From assembly GCF_031454155.1 (NCBI RefSeq), contig NZ_JAVDQG010000003.1, positions 186,001 to 250,000 of the forward strand: 64,000 bases of DNA. Direction: 5' to 3'. Source of the DNA: Desmospora profundinema. GTDB lineage: Bacteria > Bacillota > Bacilli > Thermoactinomycetales > DSM-45169. Both the position numbers and the translations under genes were made by a program. Of this stretch, positions 37,230 through 46,515 are shown piece by piece (within the stretch, counting starts at the first letter, position 1; each line of letters opens with the position of its first letter). Under the pieces are notes generated by a model. The model was not told where the DNA came from, ran no database searches, and was given only the letters and a program-made list of their open reading frames with translations.

Positions 37230-37982
37230 ATGAACCAGATCGTTCATCCTACAGCCCGACTAGGTAAAGGGGTGGAGTTGGGGTACTTTGTTGTTATTGA
37301 AGAAGGGGTGGTTTTGGGCGATAATGTCACCGTCGGCCATCATGCCATCCTGCATGCGCATGCCGTGATCGGGGAAGGAACATGGATCGCCGATCATGCC
37401 GTGATCGGCCGGTGGCCCCGGCCGGCCAAAACCAGTACGGTGCGGGTGGATCCCGATCTTCCGGCATTTAGTATCGGAGAAGGGAGCACGATCGGGGCGA
37501 ATGCCGTTTTGTACCGTGGCAGTCAATTGGGACGTGAAGTCCTCGTAGGGGACCAGGCCTTTATCCGAGAGCGCTGCCTGATCGGAGATCGCGTGGTGAT
37601 CGGAAGAGGTGTCGCGGTGGAAAACCAGGTGGAGATCGGATCCGACACCAAAATACAAACTGACGCGTATATCACCGCCTATTCCCGACTGGAAGACCAT
37701 GTGTTTATCGCACCTGGGGTAATGACCACCAATGACAACTTCATGGGGCGGACCGAAGAGCGTTTCCTGCACACTCGGGGACCCGTGGTCAGACGGGGGG
37801 CCCGGGTGGGAGGCGGTGCCGTCCTGTTGCCGGGTATTACAGTGGCCTCGGAGAGTTTTATTGCTGCCGGCGCCGTGGTTAATCGGGATACGGAAGAAGC
37901 CACCGTTTATGCGGGGGTGCCTGCCAAGCCGATACGGCCGGTACCTGCGAGAGAGAGATTGTCTCCGCCGAACGACTGTTAG
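37230..37982 (+). CDS. Hexapeptide-repeat N-acetyltransferase, WbpD-like
   Basis: 250 residues forming a left-handed beta-helix from tandem hexapeptides (for example GKGVELGYFVVIEEG, GEGSTIGANAVLYRG, GSDTKIQTDAYI). VMTTNDNFMGRTEERF and RRGARVGGGAVLLPGI resemble WbpD/WlbB-type sugar N-acetyltransferases, predicted to acetylate the 3-amino group of UDP-GlcNAc3NA. It is longer than P. aeruginosa WbpD because of extra N-terminal coils. ATG 37230 follows TAGGGGTGGG. Confidence 0.85.
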   Translation: MNQIVHPTARLGKGVELGYFVVIEEGVVLGDNVTVGHHAILHAHAVIGEGTWIADHAVIGRWPRPAKTSTVRVDPDLPAFSIGEGSTIGANAVLYRGSQLGREVLVGDQAFIRERCLIGDRVVIGRGVAVENQVEIGSDTKIQTDAYITAYSRLEDHVFIAPGVMTTNDNFMGRTEERFLHTRGPVVRRGARVGGGAVLLPGITVASESFIAAGAVVNRDTEEATVYAGVPAKPIRPVPARERLSPPNDC

Positions 37983-38063
37983 GAGGCGGGTGGTTACCCC
38001 GGGGGGAACGTTAGAGGGACGAGCGAGTGGTTGCGCGGAGGCAAAGTGGTAAAGGGGAACGGT

Positions 38064-39533
38064 ATGCTTACAAAGATCAAACAGCTATTCTCCGACTCGA
38101 CGGCCTTCGCCTTGGCCTTGATGGGGAACAAAATCGTGGCTTTTCTGTTGGTTCCCGTATATACCCGGGCCCTGGACCCGACACGTTTCGGGGATTGGGA
38201 TATGACCAACACGATCGCCATGGTGCTGACGTATTTCTGTATGCTGGGTTTGGATACGGCGCTTGCCTTTTACTTTTTTGACGCAAAAGATGAGAAAGAT
38301 CGCAATGGCTACTTTACCGCTTCTGTCTTTGTACCGGTAATGATCAGCCTCGTTTTTCTCGCTGTTGCGGCTGTGGTCAGCAAACCGACAGCCAATCTGT
38401 TATATGTGGAACCCGGAGAGTACCCCAACCTGTTGTTCCTGGCGGTACTGGTGATCGTCTTTAATGTGATCATCCAGCAAACCCTGGCGTATGCCCGTTT
38501 TGCCCGTCAGGTAAAAACCTTTATGATCGGCAGTATGGGTTATGTAATCGGCTCTTCCCTTTCCAGTGTTTATTTTGTGGTGGTGCAGGAAGCCGGTGTG
38601 GTGGGGATCTTTTACGGGCAGATTTTCGCCCAGTCCATCGCGGCTGCCATCTTGTTGTGGCATTATCGGGATAAATTTACGCTCGCGGTTGAACAGCGGC
38701 ATGTGCGGAACTTGTTATCATACGGGATTCCTTTGTTGCCGGCCTTGCTCGCTTTTTGGGTGATGAACGCCATGAGCCGTCCGATGATTTACCACATGGT
38801 TTCACCGGAGGAAGCAGGTGTGTTCGGCTTGGCGGTACGTTTCGCCAGCGTGATCGCTCTGTTGACCGCCGCCTTCCAGCTGGCATGGCGCCCTTTCTCC
38901 GTTTCTATCAAGGATCGGGAAGACGCCCAACGCATCTACAGTTTGCTGGGCCGTTCCTTTCTCGTGATCGGAACTTTTTTCATCCTCTTCTTGACCTTCT
39001 TTATTGAACCCATCATTAAGATCGTTGCCGGGAATAAGGACTTCTTTGATGCTTATCCTTATGTGTGGATGTTGGCTTTGGGAACCGTACTAAATACCAT
39101 GCATCTGATTGTGGGTGTGGGACTCTTGATCAACAAAGAAACCAAAGCCATCTCCAAGACCTTCATGGCTGCCGCCCCGCTGTACTTTGTGGGGAACCTG
39201 CTGCTGTTGCCATTGATCGGAGCCTGGGGAACGGGGATTATGACGGTGGTTACCTACCTGTTCGCTTTTTTGTCCATTTATCGGAAAGGGCAAAAAATCT
39301 ACCCCGTCGATTTCCGGATGAAATCCATGCTGGCGTATTTGGTTCTCTACCTGGCCGTCATGGCGGGGATCACGTGGTTCCAGGTCAACGGTTGGGGCAG
39401 TCTCTGGCTCATCTACGTCGGAGCTACCTTGTTCATGATGTTGGCCATCTTCCTCACCGGCTTGTTTAATAAAGAGTCCATCACCATGATTCGCCGGCTG
39501 TTGCCGCTGCGCAAAAACAATAAGAGTCTGTAA
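38064..39533 (+). CDS. Polysaccharide flippase (Wzx-like)
   Basis: 489 residues with about 12-14 transmembrane helices, belonging to the MATE/PST-like polysaccharide transporter group. The N-terminus LALMGNKIVAFLLVPVYTRALDP is characteristic. It predicts flipping of the undecaprenyl-diphosphate repeat unit across the membrane. ATG 38064 follows AAAGGGGAACG; the TTG 33 bases upstream is less likely. It sits directly before the polymerase-like gene. Confidence 0.9.
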   Translation: MLTKIKQLFSDSTAFALALMGNKIVAFLLVPVYTRALDPTRFGDWDMTNTIAMVLTYFCMLGLDTALAFYFFDAKDEKDRNGYFTASVFVPVMISLVFLAVAAVVSKPTANLLYVEPGEYPNLLFLAVLVIVFNVIIQQTLAYARFARQVKTFMIGSMGYVIGSSLSSVYFVVVQEAGVVGIFYGQIFAQSIAAAILLWHYRDKFTLAVEQRHVRNLLSYGIPLLPALLAFWVMNAMSRPMIYHMVSPEEAGVFGLAVRFASVIALLTAAFQLAWRPFSVSIKDREDAQRIYSLLGRSFLVIGTFFILFLTFFIEPIIKIVAGNKDFFDAYPYVWMLALGTVLNTMHLIVGVGLLINKETKAISKTFMAAAPLYFVGNLLLLPLIGAWGTGIMTVVTYLFAFLSIYRKGQKIYPVDFRMKSMLAYLVLYLAVMAGITWFQVNGWGSLWLIYVGATLFMMLAIFLTGLFNKESITMIRRLLPLRKNNKSL

Positions 39534-39569
39534 GCCTGCCTAATCTTGTAGGAAAAAGGTGAATTCCGC

Positions 39570-40997
39570 ATGAGTTCGCTTCTGATGCCGAGACAACCTC
39601 CGCTTCGTCTCCTGTTTCATCTGATGGTGGCTTTTGCCCTGCTGGGTCCCACCCTGGGCGTTCCTTTGCCCGGTTTTAAGATGACCCTGTTCCGAGTTGT
39701 CTTCATCCTGTTGGTGGCGGGGATCTTGGTTCAATGGGTGAAGCAAAAGCCATTCCTGTTCGGCCATCTGATGCCGGTTCGTTGGTTTGCGGCGTTTTCT
39801 GCTTTCTGGTTTTTCTACGCCGTCGTTTCCTTGACTTGGGCAGCCAACCTTCCGTATGGAATCCGCTATGTTACATTTTTGGGAACCATGCTGTTGTTGG
39901 CTCTGTCCTTCCCTTTTTTTCTCAAGGAAAAGGAAATGCTGAAACAATCGGCTCGGGTGATGTTCGGGGTTTTTTCCATCCTGGTTGTCTTCGGCATTAT
40001 TGAAGCACTCACTTTCTTCCATTTACCGTCTTCCCGGTACTATGGTACCGATGCCAGCGCGGTCACCTCTTTTTTCACCAATCAGAACGACTTTGCTACG
40101 GCGATTACGCTGGGTCTTCCCTTTCTGGCCGCTGCGATGGTGCTCTTGCCGCTTACCCGCAAAGCAAAGGCGCTGGTTTATGGGGTGGGAGTGATCGCTT
40201 TGTCCTGCCTGTTCATCACCGGCTCCCGCAGTAACAGCATGTTTGTATTGCCGCTGGTGACGGGTTTGTGGCTGGTATTCATTCCCGTGGCGCTTCCGCG
40301 TGAACTATGGTGGAACCGAAAGAATCTATGGCGGGGGGGCCTGTTGTTGGTGGTGGCCGCTCTGTTGGTGACGGGACTAGTCTCCACCCTGCTGTCCGAG
40401 CACACCAGAAACAAGTTGGGGACTTCGATGGGGATTATCCAGGATCTGCAGGGGAATTGGGCTTATCCCGGTGAAGGGGACGAAGGCTTCGAGATGGATG
40501 GGGTTGCCTCAGGGGATCAGAGTGTGGCCATCCGTAAATACCTGATCGCCAACGGTTGGGTGTTTTTGAAGGAAAGCGATTATCTCGGTGTCGGTGCCGG
40601 CAATGTGGAGCACTATATGGCAGGAGCCCCGGGAGTGAGGGACAAAACCAACATCCACAATTGGTGGATGGAGGTACTGGTCAACTTTGGTGTTTTGGTA
40701 TTTCTCTGCTATATCGGACTGTATGGATGGATGCTGTGGAGACTGTGGCTGTTGTCCAATCAGCGAAGGCGACCGGGGCTTTCTCCCTGGGTTCGCTGGG
40801 GAGCCGTCTCCTCCCTCATTGCGTTGACCGGCTACGTGCTTGGGGGGATGGCTCCCAGCACCGCCATCCATTTCACGCCGATGTGGGTGGTTCACGGGTT
40901 CGCCTTGGCGGTGATTGTCCTGGGGGAGTGCAACAGGAGTACGGCGGACCAACAGGATGTGCACATGGAAAGTAGAGAGGGTACCTATGAAAGGTAA
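39570..40997 (+). CDS. O-antigen ligase/polymerase-family membrane protein (Wzy-like)
   Basis: 475 residues with about 10-12 transmembrane helices and a large extracellular loop (about residues 275-350) that ends in NIHNWWMEVLVNFGVLVFL, the Wzy_C/O-antigen ligase region. It carries FFTNQNDFATAITLGLP and FITGSRSN, both typical of the family. It probably polymerises flipped repeat units; a ligase role is also possible. The stop overlaps the start of the next glycosyltransferase. Confidence 0.88.
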   Translation: MSSLLMPRQPPLRLLFHLMVAFALLGPTLGVPLPGFKMTLFRVVFILLVAGILVQWVKQKPFLFGHLMPVRWFAAFSAFWFFYAVVSLTWAANLPYGIRYVTFLGTMLLLALSFPFFLKEKEMLKQSARVMFGVFSILVVFGIIEALTFFHLPSSRYYGTDASAVTSFFTNQNDFATAITLGLPFLAAAMVLLPLTRKAKALVYGVGVIALSCLFITGSRSNSMFVLPLVTGLWLVFIPVALPRELWWNRKNLWRGGLLLVVAALLVTGLVSTLLSEHTRNKLGTSMGIIQDLQGNWAYPGEGDEGFEMDGVASGDQSVAIRKYLIANGWVFLKESDYLGVGAGNVEHYMAGAPGVRDKTNIHNWWMEVLVNFGVLVFLCYIGLYGWMLWRLWLLSNQRRRPGLSPWVRWGAVSSLIALTGYVLGGMAPSTAIHFTPMWVVHGFALAVIVLGECNRSTADQQDVHMESREGTYER

Positions 40998-42102
40998 AGC
41001 CGTCATTCTCAGTTCGGTGCATCGCTGGAACGATTCGCGTATCTTCCACAAGCAGGCGGTTTCCTTGGCTCGTGCCGGTTGGTCGGTGGAACTTCACGCT
41101 TTGGCCGACTTCGAGGAAAGGATGGAACAGGGTGTTCATATCATCGGGCTCTCTTTTCCTAAAAACAAATGGGTCCGTCTAAAGAGCGGCCGGGAATTGT
41201 TCCGGCGGGCGCTTGCCAGCGGGGGAGATCTCTTTCACATCCATGATCCCGAGTTGCTGCCATGGGCGGTGGGCATCCGGCGTCGGACCGGTAAACCGGT
41301 TATCTATGACGCCCATGAAGACCTTCCCCAACAGATTACGACCAAGCTGTGGATTCCCCCTTGGGTTCGACCGTGGCTTTCACGGGTGGCCGACAGGGTT
41401 GAAAAAGGGATGGCACGCCGCTTGTCGGCGGTGGTGACGGTAACCGAACCGATTGCGAAGAAGTTTTCCCGTGTGGATCGGGTATCGGTGATAAAAAATT
41501 ACCCCTTGCCTATCCGGACAGGGGAGAGGGAACAGGGCGGACCGCTCCGCATCCTGTATGTGGGGGGCATCTCCTATCTCCGGGGTTATCGGGAAATGAT
41601 CGTCATGATGGATCACCTTCCAAAAGAGCTGGGAGCGGAACTGCATCTGATCGGTCCGTTGCAGCACATCCGTCCAGAGGATCGAGATGAAGCAGCCCTG
41701 AAAGAGAAAAAGGTCTTCCTCCACGGCCGGATTCCGTTTGGAGACGTGCAGTCATGGCTTTTGTCCGGTAGTGTTGGTCTAGTATGCCTTCATCCGGTGG
41801 AAAACTACCGGGAATCCCTGCCCATTAAATTATTTGAGTACATGGCAGCGGGTTTGCCGGTCGTGGCGACGGATTTCCCTCTGTGGAGGGGGATCCTGGA
41901 GGATAGCGGAGCCGGGGTGACCGTGGATCCGCTGGATCCCGTGGCGATGGCACGGCAGGTGGCTGCTTTGCTTCAGGATCCGGACCGACGTCGGTACATG
42001 GGAGAGCAGGGGCGAAAAGCCTTTTCCGACGTTTATAATTGGTGTGCCGAGGAGAAGAAGTTAGTAAGGCTTTACCAGGAGTTGACTGAAACCGGGGAGT
42101 GA
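40987..42102 (+). CDS. Glycosyltransferase family 4 (GT 2)
   Basis: 371-residue GT-B enzyme. The acceptor domain starts KAVILSSVHRWNDSRIFHKQ, with DLFHIHDPELLPWAVGIRR; the donor domain has LYVGGISYLRGYREMI and ESLPIKLFEYMAAGLPVVAT. ATG 40987 follows GAGAGGGTACC and overlaps the end of the polymerase gene by 11 bases. The donor sugar is not predictable. Confidence 0.88.
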   Translation: MKGKAVILSSVHRWNDSRIFHKQAVSLARAGWSVELHALADFEERMEQGVHIIGLSFPKNKWVRLKSGRELFRRALASGGDLFHIHDPELLPWAVGIRRRTGKPVIYDAHEDLPQQITTKLWIPPWVRPWLSRVADRVEKGMARRLSAVVTVTEPIAKKFSRVDRVSVIKNYPLPIRTGEREQGGPLRILYVGGISYLRGYREMIVMMDHLPKELGAELHLIGPLQHIRPEDRDEAALKEKKVFLHGRIPFGDVQSWLLSGSVGLVCLHPVENYRESLPIKLFEYMAAGLPVVATDFPLWRGILEDSGAGVTVDPLDPVAMARQVAALLQDPDRRRYMGEQGRKAFSDVYNWCAEEKKLVRLYQELTETGE

Positions 42103-42107
42103 GAAGC

Positions 42108-43361
42108 GTGCGTATTTGGGTTGCCAACCATTATGCCGTACCGCCTAACATGGGCGGAATCACTCGACATTTTGAATTGGCACGGGAATGGGCGGAACAA
42201 GAGGATGCGGATGTGACATTATGGCTAAGCTCCTTCAACCACTCCCGACGTCGCTTTATCGATGAAGAAGCGAAGCGTGACGGCGAAACGGTACCGGGTT
42301 TGAAGTTACAATGGCTGTGGTCGTTTCCTCATGATGGAAATGATTCGCGACGGGTGGTGAACATGGTCAGCTTTGCCCTGCTCTTTTTCCTTCAGGGCTT
42401 GTTTCGGGCTCGACCTCATGTTCTCTTGGCTTCGTCCCCCCATTTGTTGACACCCTTTGCCGGGTGGATGCTGGCCAAGCTGAAGCGCTGTCCCTTTGTA
42501 TTAGAAGTGCGGGATTTGTGGCCGGACACGCTGATTAAGATGGACGGCCTCCACCAGACGTGGGTGGTAAACGCGCTGTTGTGGTTAGAGTCCTTTCTCT
42601 ATCGAAAAGCCGATAAAATTGTGGTTCTGACGGAACATCAGCGCCGCTTCATCCGGGACAAAGGGGTGGATCCGGCCAAAATCACTCTGGTGCCCAACGG
42701 TATCCGAATGGATTCCTGGAAACCCTCCCCCGCCCGGCGGGAGGAGTACCGCAGGCGGATGGGAGTGGCGTCCGATCAGTTTGTCGCTCTTTATGCGGGT
42801 GCTCATGGTCCGGCCAATGCATTGGAACATGTGGTGCTGGCAGGTGTTCACCTGCCCGACGGATATGCCATTGTGTTGATCGGCGACGGTCCGGAAAAGG
42901 ATCGGCTGTGCGCGCTCAAACAAGAGAAGGGACTGCACAATGTTCATCTGTTGGAACCGGTCCCCAAAGGGGAAGTGTTTCGATATATCGAAGCGGCAGA
43001 CTGTGGAATTATCTCCCTGAAAGACAATGAGATTTTTCGCGGTGCCAGGCCCAATAAGTTATTCGACTATATGTATGTGGGCAAACCCATCGTCTCCACA
43101 GTGGACGGCGAAGTGCGGGAGATCATTGAGAAAAACGGGGTGGGTGTTTTCAGCGGTGCAGAAGATCCGAAAGGGTTGGCAAAAGCGTTGATGAGCCTTC
43201 GCGGTCAGAAGCAGGGAAAGCGGGATACGATTGCCGAGAATGGTCGTCGTTATATTCATACCTTCGGTAACCGCCAACGTTTGGCCAGCCAATTGTATGG
43301 GGAGATGAAGGGATTGATGGTGAGGGAAATGAAATCAGTGAAAGAAATCAAACGGATGTAA
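42108..43361 (+). CDS. Glycosyltransferase family 4, WbuB-like (GT 3)
   Basis: 417-residue GT-B enzyme. The start RIWVANHYAVPPNMGGITRH and LEVRDLWPDTLIKMDGL are typical of the WbuB group, which transfers acetamido-deoxy sugars. The donor domain has LYAGAHGPANALEHVV and NKLFDYMYVGKPIVST. GTG 42108 is preferred for GGGGAG at 8-base spacing; GTG 42099 overlapping the previous stop is possible. A terminator closes the gene set. Confidence 0.87.
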   Translation: MRIWVANHYAVPPNMGGITRHFELAREWAEQEDADVTLWLSSFNHSRRRFIDEEAKRDGETVPGLKLQWLWSFPHDGNDSRRVVNMVSFALLFFLQGLFRARPHVLLASSPHLLTPFAGWMLAKLKRCPFVLEVRDLWPDTLIKMDGLHQTWVVNALLWLESFLYRKADKIVVLTEHQRRFIRDKGVDPAKITLVPNGIRMDSWKPSPARREEYRRRMGVASDQFVALYAGAHGPANALEHVVLAGVHLPDGYAIVLIGDGPEKDRLCALKQEKGLHNVHLLEPVPKGEVFRYIEAADCGIISLKDNEIFRGARPNKLFDYMYVGKPIVSTVDGEVREIIEKNGVGVFSGAEDPKGLAKALMSLRGQKQGKRDTIAENGRRYIHTFGNRQRLASQLYGEMKGLMVREMKSVKEIKRM

Positions 43362-43366
43362 ATTAA

Positions 43367-43394
43367 AAAACCGCAGGCAGCCGCCTGCGGTTTT
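43367..43394 (+). terminator. Terminator of the main polysaccharide gene set
   Basis: AAAACCGCAGGC / GCCTGCGGTTTT stem with a 4-base loop. Confidence 0.87.
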
Positions 43395-43449
43395 GGTTCG
43401 GTCGGTATCGGATCCATCCGGTAGTCAGAACCCGGGTCTTCATTTCGCC

Positions 43450-43591
43450 TTCAAAAGCACATAGCGAGGCAGGGGAACGAAAGTAACCCAGGCGAGATTG
43501 GTGCAGGATGAGTGCAAAGGCCGGCCAAAGGCGACATGGTCCTCCCTCGTTTTCGCGAAAAAAGACAGCCTAGAGCCTGTCTGGTTGTTCC
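43450..43591 (-). repeat. Rearranged relic of the MITE-like repeat (copy E)
   Basis: In reverse orientation the segment matches the module and left arm of copy A (GCACATAGCGAG, GGAACGAA, CCAGGCGAGATTGGTGC, TGAGTGCAAAGGC), but with many substitutions. It then ends in TAGAGCCTGTCTGGTTGTTC, a left terminus in the opposite direction. That last piece abuts the stop codon of the LCP gene (TCA at 43592-43594). It looks like an old nested or inverted copy. Confidence 0.65.
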
Positions 43592-44548
43592 TCAGCGACC
43601 GGCATGTGTTTTTTCGGCGGGCAATTCCAGATGTTCCCGCAACTCCAGTTGGATCCGCGCCTTCTCTTCGTCCGACACGACATAGTAGAAGATACGGTCG
43701 ATCCGTTTGTTTTCCCCTTCAATGGTTAAAGTCTCGATCTTTTTATTTCCCAGCTGCTTGTAGATTCCCTGCAATTGCAAGAGGTCCACAGGTGAAATGT
43801 CCGTGGTTACATTTTCCCCGATTTGGCCGAGAACATCGTCCCACTTCGACCAGGAAGAGGCGGACGTCCCCTTCTTCAGGATGCCTTTGATAACCTGTTG
43901 TTGGCGCTCATTGCGTCCGAGGTCGCCTCGGGGGTCGTCTTTGCGCATTTGCGTAAAACGGAAGGCGGCATCTCCGTCCAGAAGCATCGGTCCTTGTTGG
44001 AAGTGGTAATCCTGGAACTCGAAATCAAAGGGAACGTCCACTTCCACGCCGCCCAATTCGTCAATGATCCGGCTGAATCCTTTCATATTCACTTTGGCAT
44101 AGTGATCAATGGGAATATCCAGAAACTCCTCTACGCTGGTAATGGCGAGCTCCGTGCCGCCAAAGGCGTAAGCGTGGTTGATTTTGTCATATCCCGCCCG
44201 TCCCGGAATGACCGTATAGGTATCCCGGGGAATGTTCATCATTTTCACCGTTTGTTGTCGAGGATTAATGGTCATCACGATCATGGTATCGCTCCGACCT
44301 TTATCGTTTTTCCGCTCGTCCACCCCCAACAATAGGATCGAAACGGGATCTTCCGTAATTTTCACCTTACTGTCCCGCTTTTCAGATTTTTCTCTGGTCG
44401 GCGGTTCATAGGCTTGGTTCATCGCTTGATAAACTTGATATCCATAATAGCCGAAAACTGTCAGGGCGATAAAAAAGACGGATACCAATAGATAGAGCCA
44501 CAGGCGTCGTCGTTTGACCGGTTTGACCGGCGGGTTTGGGTCGCTCAA
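43592..44548 (-). CDS. LytR-CpsA-Psr (LCP) family wall-polymer ligase
   Basis: 318 residues: short cytoplasmic Lys/Arg/Pro tail, one transmembrane helix (about 16-38), then an extracellular LCP domain. Key segments are ILLLGVDERKNDKGRSDTMI, NIPRDTYTVIPG with the pyrophosphate-binding Arg, and RFTQMRKDDPRGDLGRNERQ. LCP proteins transfer undecaprenyl-diphosphate-linked glycopolymers to peptidoglycan. Its place beside the Wzx/Wzy genes, on the opposite strand, points to the polymer made here. The start is TTG with AGAGGGGGT upstream. Confidence 0.93.
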   Translation of the reverse strand: MSDPNPPVKPVKRRRLWLYLLVSVFFIALTVFGYYGYQVYQAMNQAYEPPTREKSEKRDSKVKITEDPVSILLLGVDERKNDKGRSDTMIVMTINPRQQTVKMMNIPRDTYTVIPGRAGYDKINHAYAFGGTELAITSVEEFLDIPIDHYAKVNMKGFSRIIDELGGVEVDVPFDFEFQDYHFQQGPMLLDGDAAFRFTQMRKDDPRGDLGRNERQQQVIKGILKKGTSASSWSKWDDVLGQIGENVTTDISPVDLLQLQGIYKQLGNKKIETLTIEGENKRIDRIFYYVVSDEEKARIQLELREHLELPAEKTHAGR

Positions 44549-44715
44549 TGGTTACCCCCTCTTTCTGTCTCTTTGTTTCAATCTCAGGAATATTTTACGG
44601 GAGGTGTCGGATAGGGACAAGGCTAATCATCACAGAAATTGGCCAGTTTTGAGTGGAAGCAACGGGGAATGCATATAAGAAATCGCATCGTCGGTGGAAA
44701 GGAGTATGAAGGAAT

Positions 44716-46155
44716 ATGGATCAACCTTACGGCCTCTTTATCAATGGAGAGTGGACACCCGCTGTGGATAGGCGAACATACAACGTAACCGATCCGGCTA
44801 CCGGTGCAGTTGTGGGTATCTGTGCTGATGCCGGAGAAATGGATGTCAAACGGGCTATCGATGCAGCGGACCGGGCCTTTCCCGAATGGGCGAAAACGAC
44901 GGCGAAGGAACGGGCTGAATGTTTACGCAAGGTATATGATGGGATGCGTCGTCTGGAGGAAGAACTGGCGGAGATGATGACTCGGGAACAGGGAAAACCG
45001 TTGGCGGAATCCCGGGGTGAGGTGCGCTATGCCGCTGATTTCGTGGAATGGAGTGCCGAGGAAGCCAAACGAATTTATGGGGAAACGATACCGGCTTCCT
45101 CTCCAGATAAACGGATATGGGTGCACCGACAGCCCGTCGGTGTGACGGCGGCCATCACTCCCTGGAACTTTCCGGCCTCCATGATCACACGCAAGATCGC
45201 TCCCGCATTGGCGGCGGGGTGTACCGTCGTGGTCAAGCCGGCGCAACAGACACCACTGACCGCCTGTCGCTTGGTGGATCTTTTTCATGAAGCGGGTTTT
45301 CCCGACGGGGTTGTCAACCTGGTTACCGGCACCGATGCCGCCGCCATCGGCGATGCGTTGCTGAAGGATGAACGAGTGCGCAAAGTAGGATTCACCGGCT
45401 CTACGGAAGTGGGAAAAATCCTGATGCGCAAAGCAGCGGATACGGTTAAGAAAATCAGCTTGGAGTTGGGCGGTCATGCCCCTTTTATCGTCTTTGAAGA
45501 CGCCGATCTGAAGCGGGCGGCTGAACAGGTGTCGGCCAGCAAATTCCGCAACGCCGGTCAAACGTGTGTCTGTGCCAATCGAATCTATGTCCATGAATCG
45601 GTAGCGGACACCTTTACCCGTTTATTGGGGGCTGAAGCAAGTCGGCTGAAGGTGGGAAACGGGTTGGAAGAAGGAGTGCAAATCGGACCTTTGATTGATA
45701 GGGCTGCGGCAGACAAAGTGGAAGGGCATGTGAAAGATGCCCTGGAGAAAGGGGCCCGATTGGTGGTGGGTGGAACCCGGCTATCCGAAGGCGATGTTCA
45801 TTTTTTTGAGCCAACCGTACTGGCTGATATAACAGATAACATGCGCATCCAACAGGAAGAAACCTTCGGTCCCGTTGCTCCCATTCAGACTTTCCGCACA
45901 GATGAGGAGGCGATTGCCAAAGCGAACGACAGTCGGTATGGGTTGGCCGCTTATTTTTACACACAGGATCTCAGCCGTACGATCCGGGTAGCCGAAGCGT
46001 TGGAATTTGGTATTGTGGGTGTGAATGACGGTGTCCCTTCCACGGCACAAGCGCCATTTGGCGGCATGAAGGAGAGCGGATTGGGACGGGAGGGCGGACG
46101 TTACGGTGTAGAGGAATTCCTAGAGACAAAGTACATTTCACTGGGTCTAAAATAA
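44716..46155 (+). CDS. NAD(P)-dependent aldehyde dehydrogenase (GabD-like)
   Basis: 479-residue soluble aldehyde dehydrogenase. The catalytic glutamate is in SLELGGHAPFIVF and the nucleophilic cysteine in NAGQTCVCANR; ITPWNFPASMITRKIAPALAAG and GFTGSTEVGK are the cofactor-binding segments. The pattern fits succinate-semialdehyde dehydrogenase (GabD), but related substrates are possible. It lies between the LCP gene and the epimerase gene without clear pathway partners, so it may be an unrelated insertion in the locus. Confidence 0.9.
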   Translation: MDQPYGLFINGEWTPAVDRRTYNVTDPATGAVVGICADAGEMDVKRAIDAADRAFPEWAKTTAKERAECLRKVYDGMRRLEEELAEMMTREQGKPLAESRGEVRYAADFVEWSAEEAKRIYGETIPASSPDKRIWVHRQPVGVTAAITPWNFPASMITRKIAPALAAGCTVVVKPAQQTPLTACRLVDLFHEAGFPDGVVNLVTGTDAAAIGDALLKDERVRKVGFTGSTEVGKILMRKAADTVKKISLELGGHAPFIVFEDADLKRAAEQVSASKFRNAGQTCVCANRIYVHESVADTFTRLLGAEASRLKVGNGLEEGVQIGPLIDRAAADKVEGHVKDALEKGARLVVGGTRLSEGDVHFFEPTVLADITDNMRIQQEETFGPVAPIQTFRTDEEAIAKANDSRYGLAAYFYTQDLSRTIRVAEALEFGIVGVNDGVPSTAQAPFGGMKESGLGREGGRYGVEEFLETKYISLGLK

Positions 46156-46515
46156 TGGAAATAGTAAGGGACGATCCCCTGTTCTGGAATCGCCTTTTTG
46201 CATGTTCACTGAATCGTCACATATAAAGGGATGGATGGGTGTAATCTACGGTACGGTGGGGAGGAGACTCACCTCTGCTGTCCGATCAAAGGGGCAGGCA
46301 GGTTAAAAATGACAATTCGGTGGATAGGGGAACTTTCACGGAAGTCTTTCCGTTTGTATGATTATAGAGAACGGCTTTGAAGTCGGGTCAGTGAATCGTG
46401 TTTCACACCTGCGACAGCGGCAAGCAGTGTAAACCGCAAAGAGCGGGGGCTGACGCCTCCGTCCATATTTCCTCCCCATGTCGAAAGGCAGGGGTATTCA
46501 TTTGGAGGAACACGG
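46156..46515 (+). other. Noncoding leader upstream of the epimerase gene
   Basis: 360 bp without a gene. A weak stem followed by CTTTTTG near 46168-46200 may terminate the dehydrogenase gene. At 46409-46437, CTGC/GCAG and GCGG/CCGC pairs interleave as in an H-type pseudoknot, followed by a GGGGGC / GCCTCC hairpin. A GGAGG site precedes the epimerase ATG. No known riboswitch class is matched. Confidence 0.4.
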
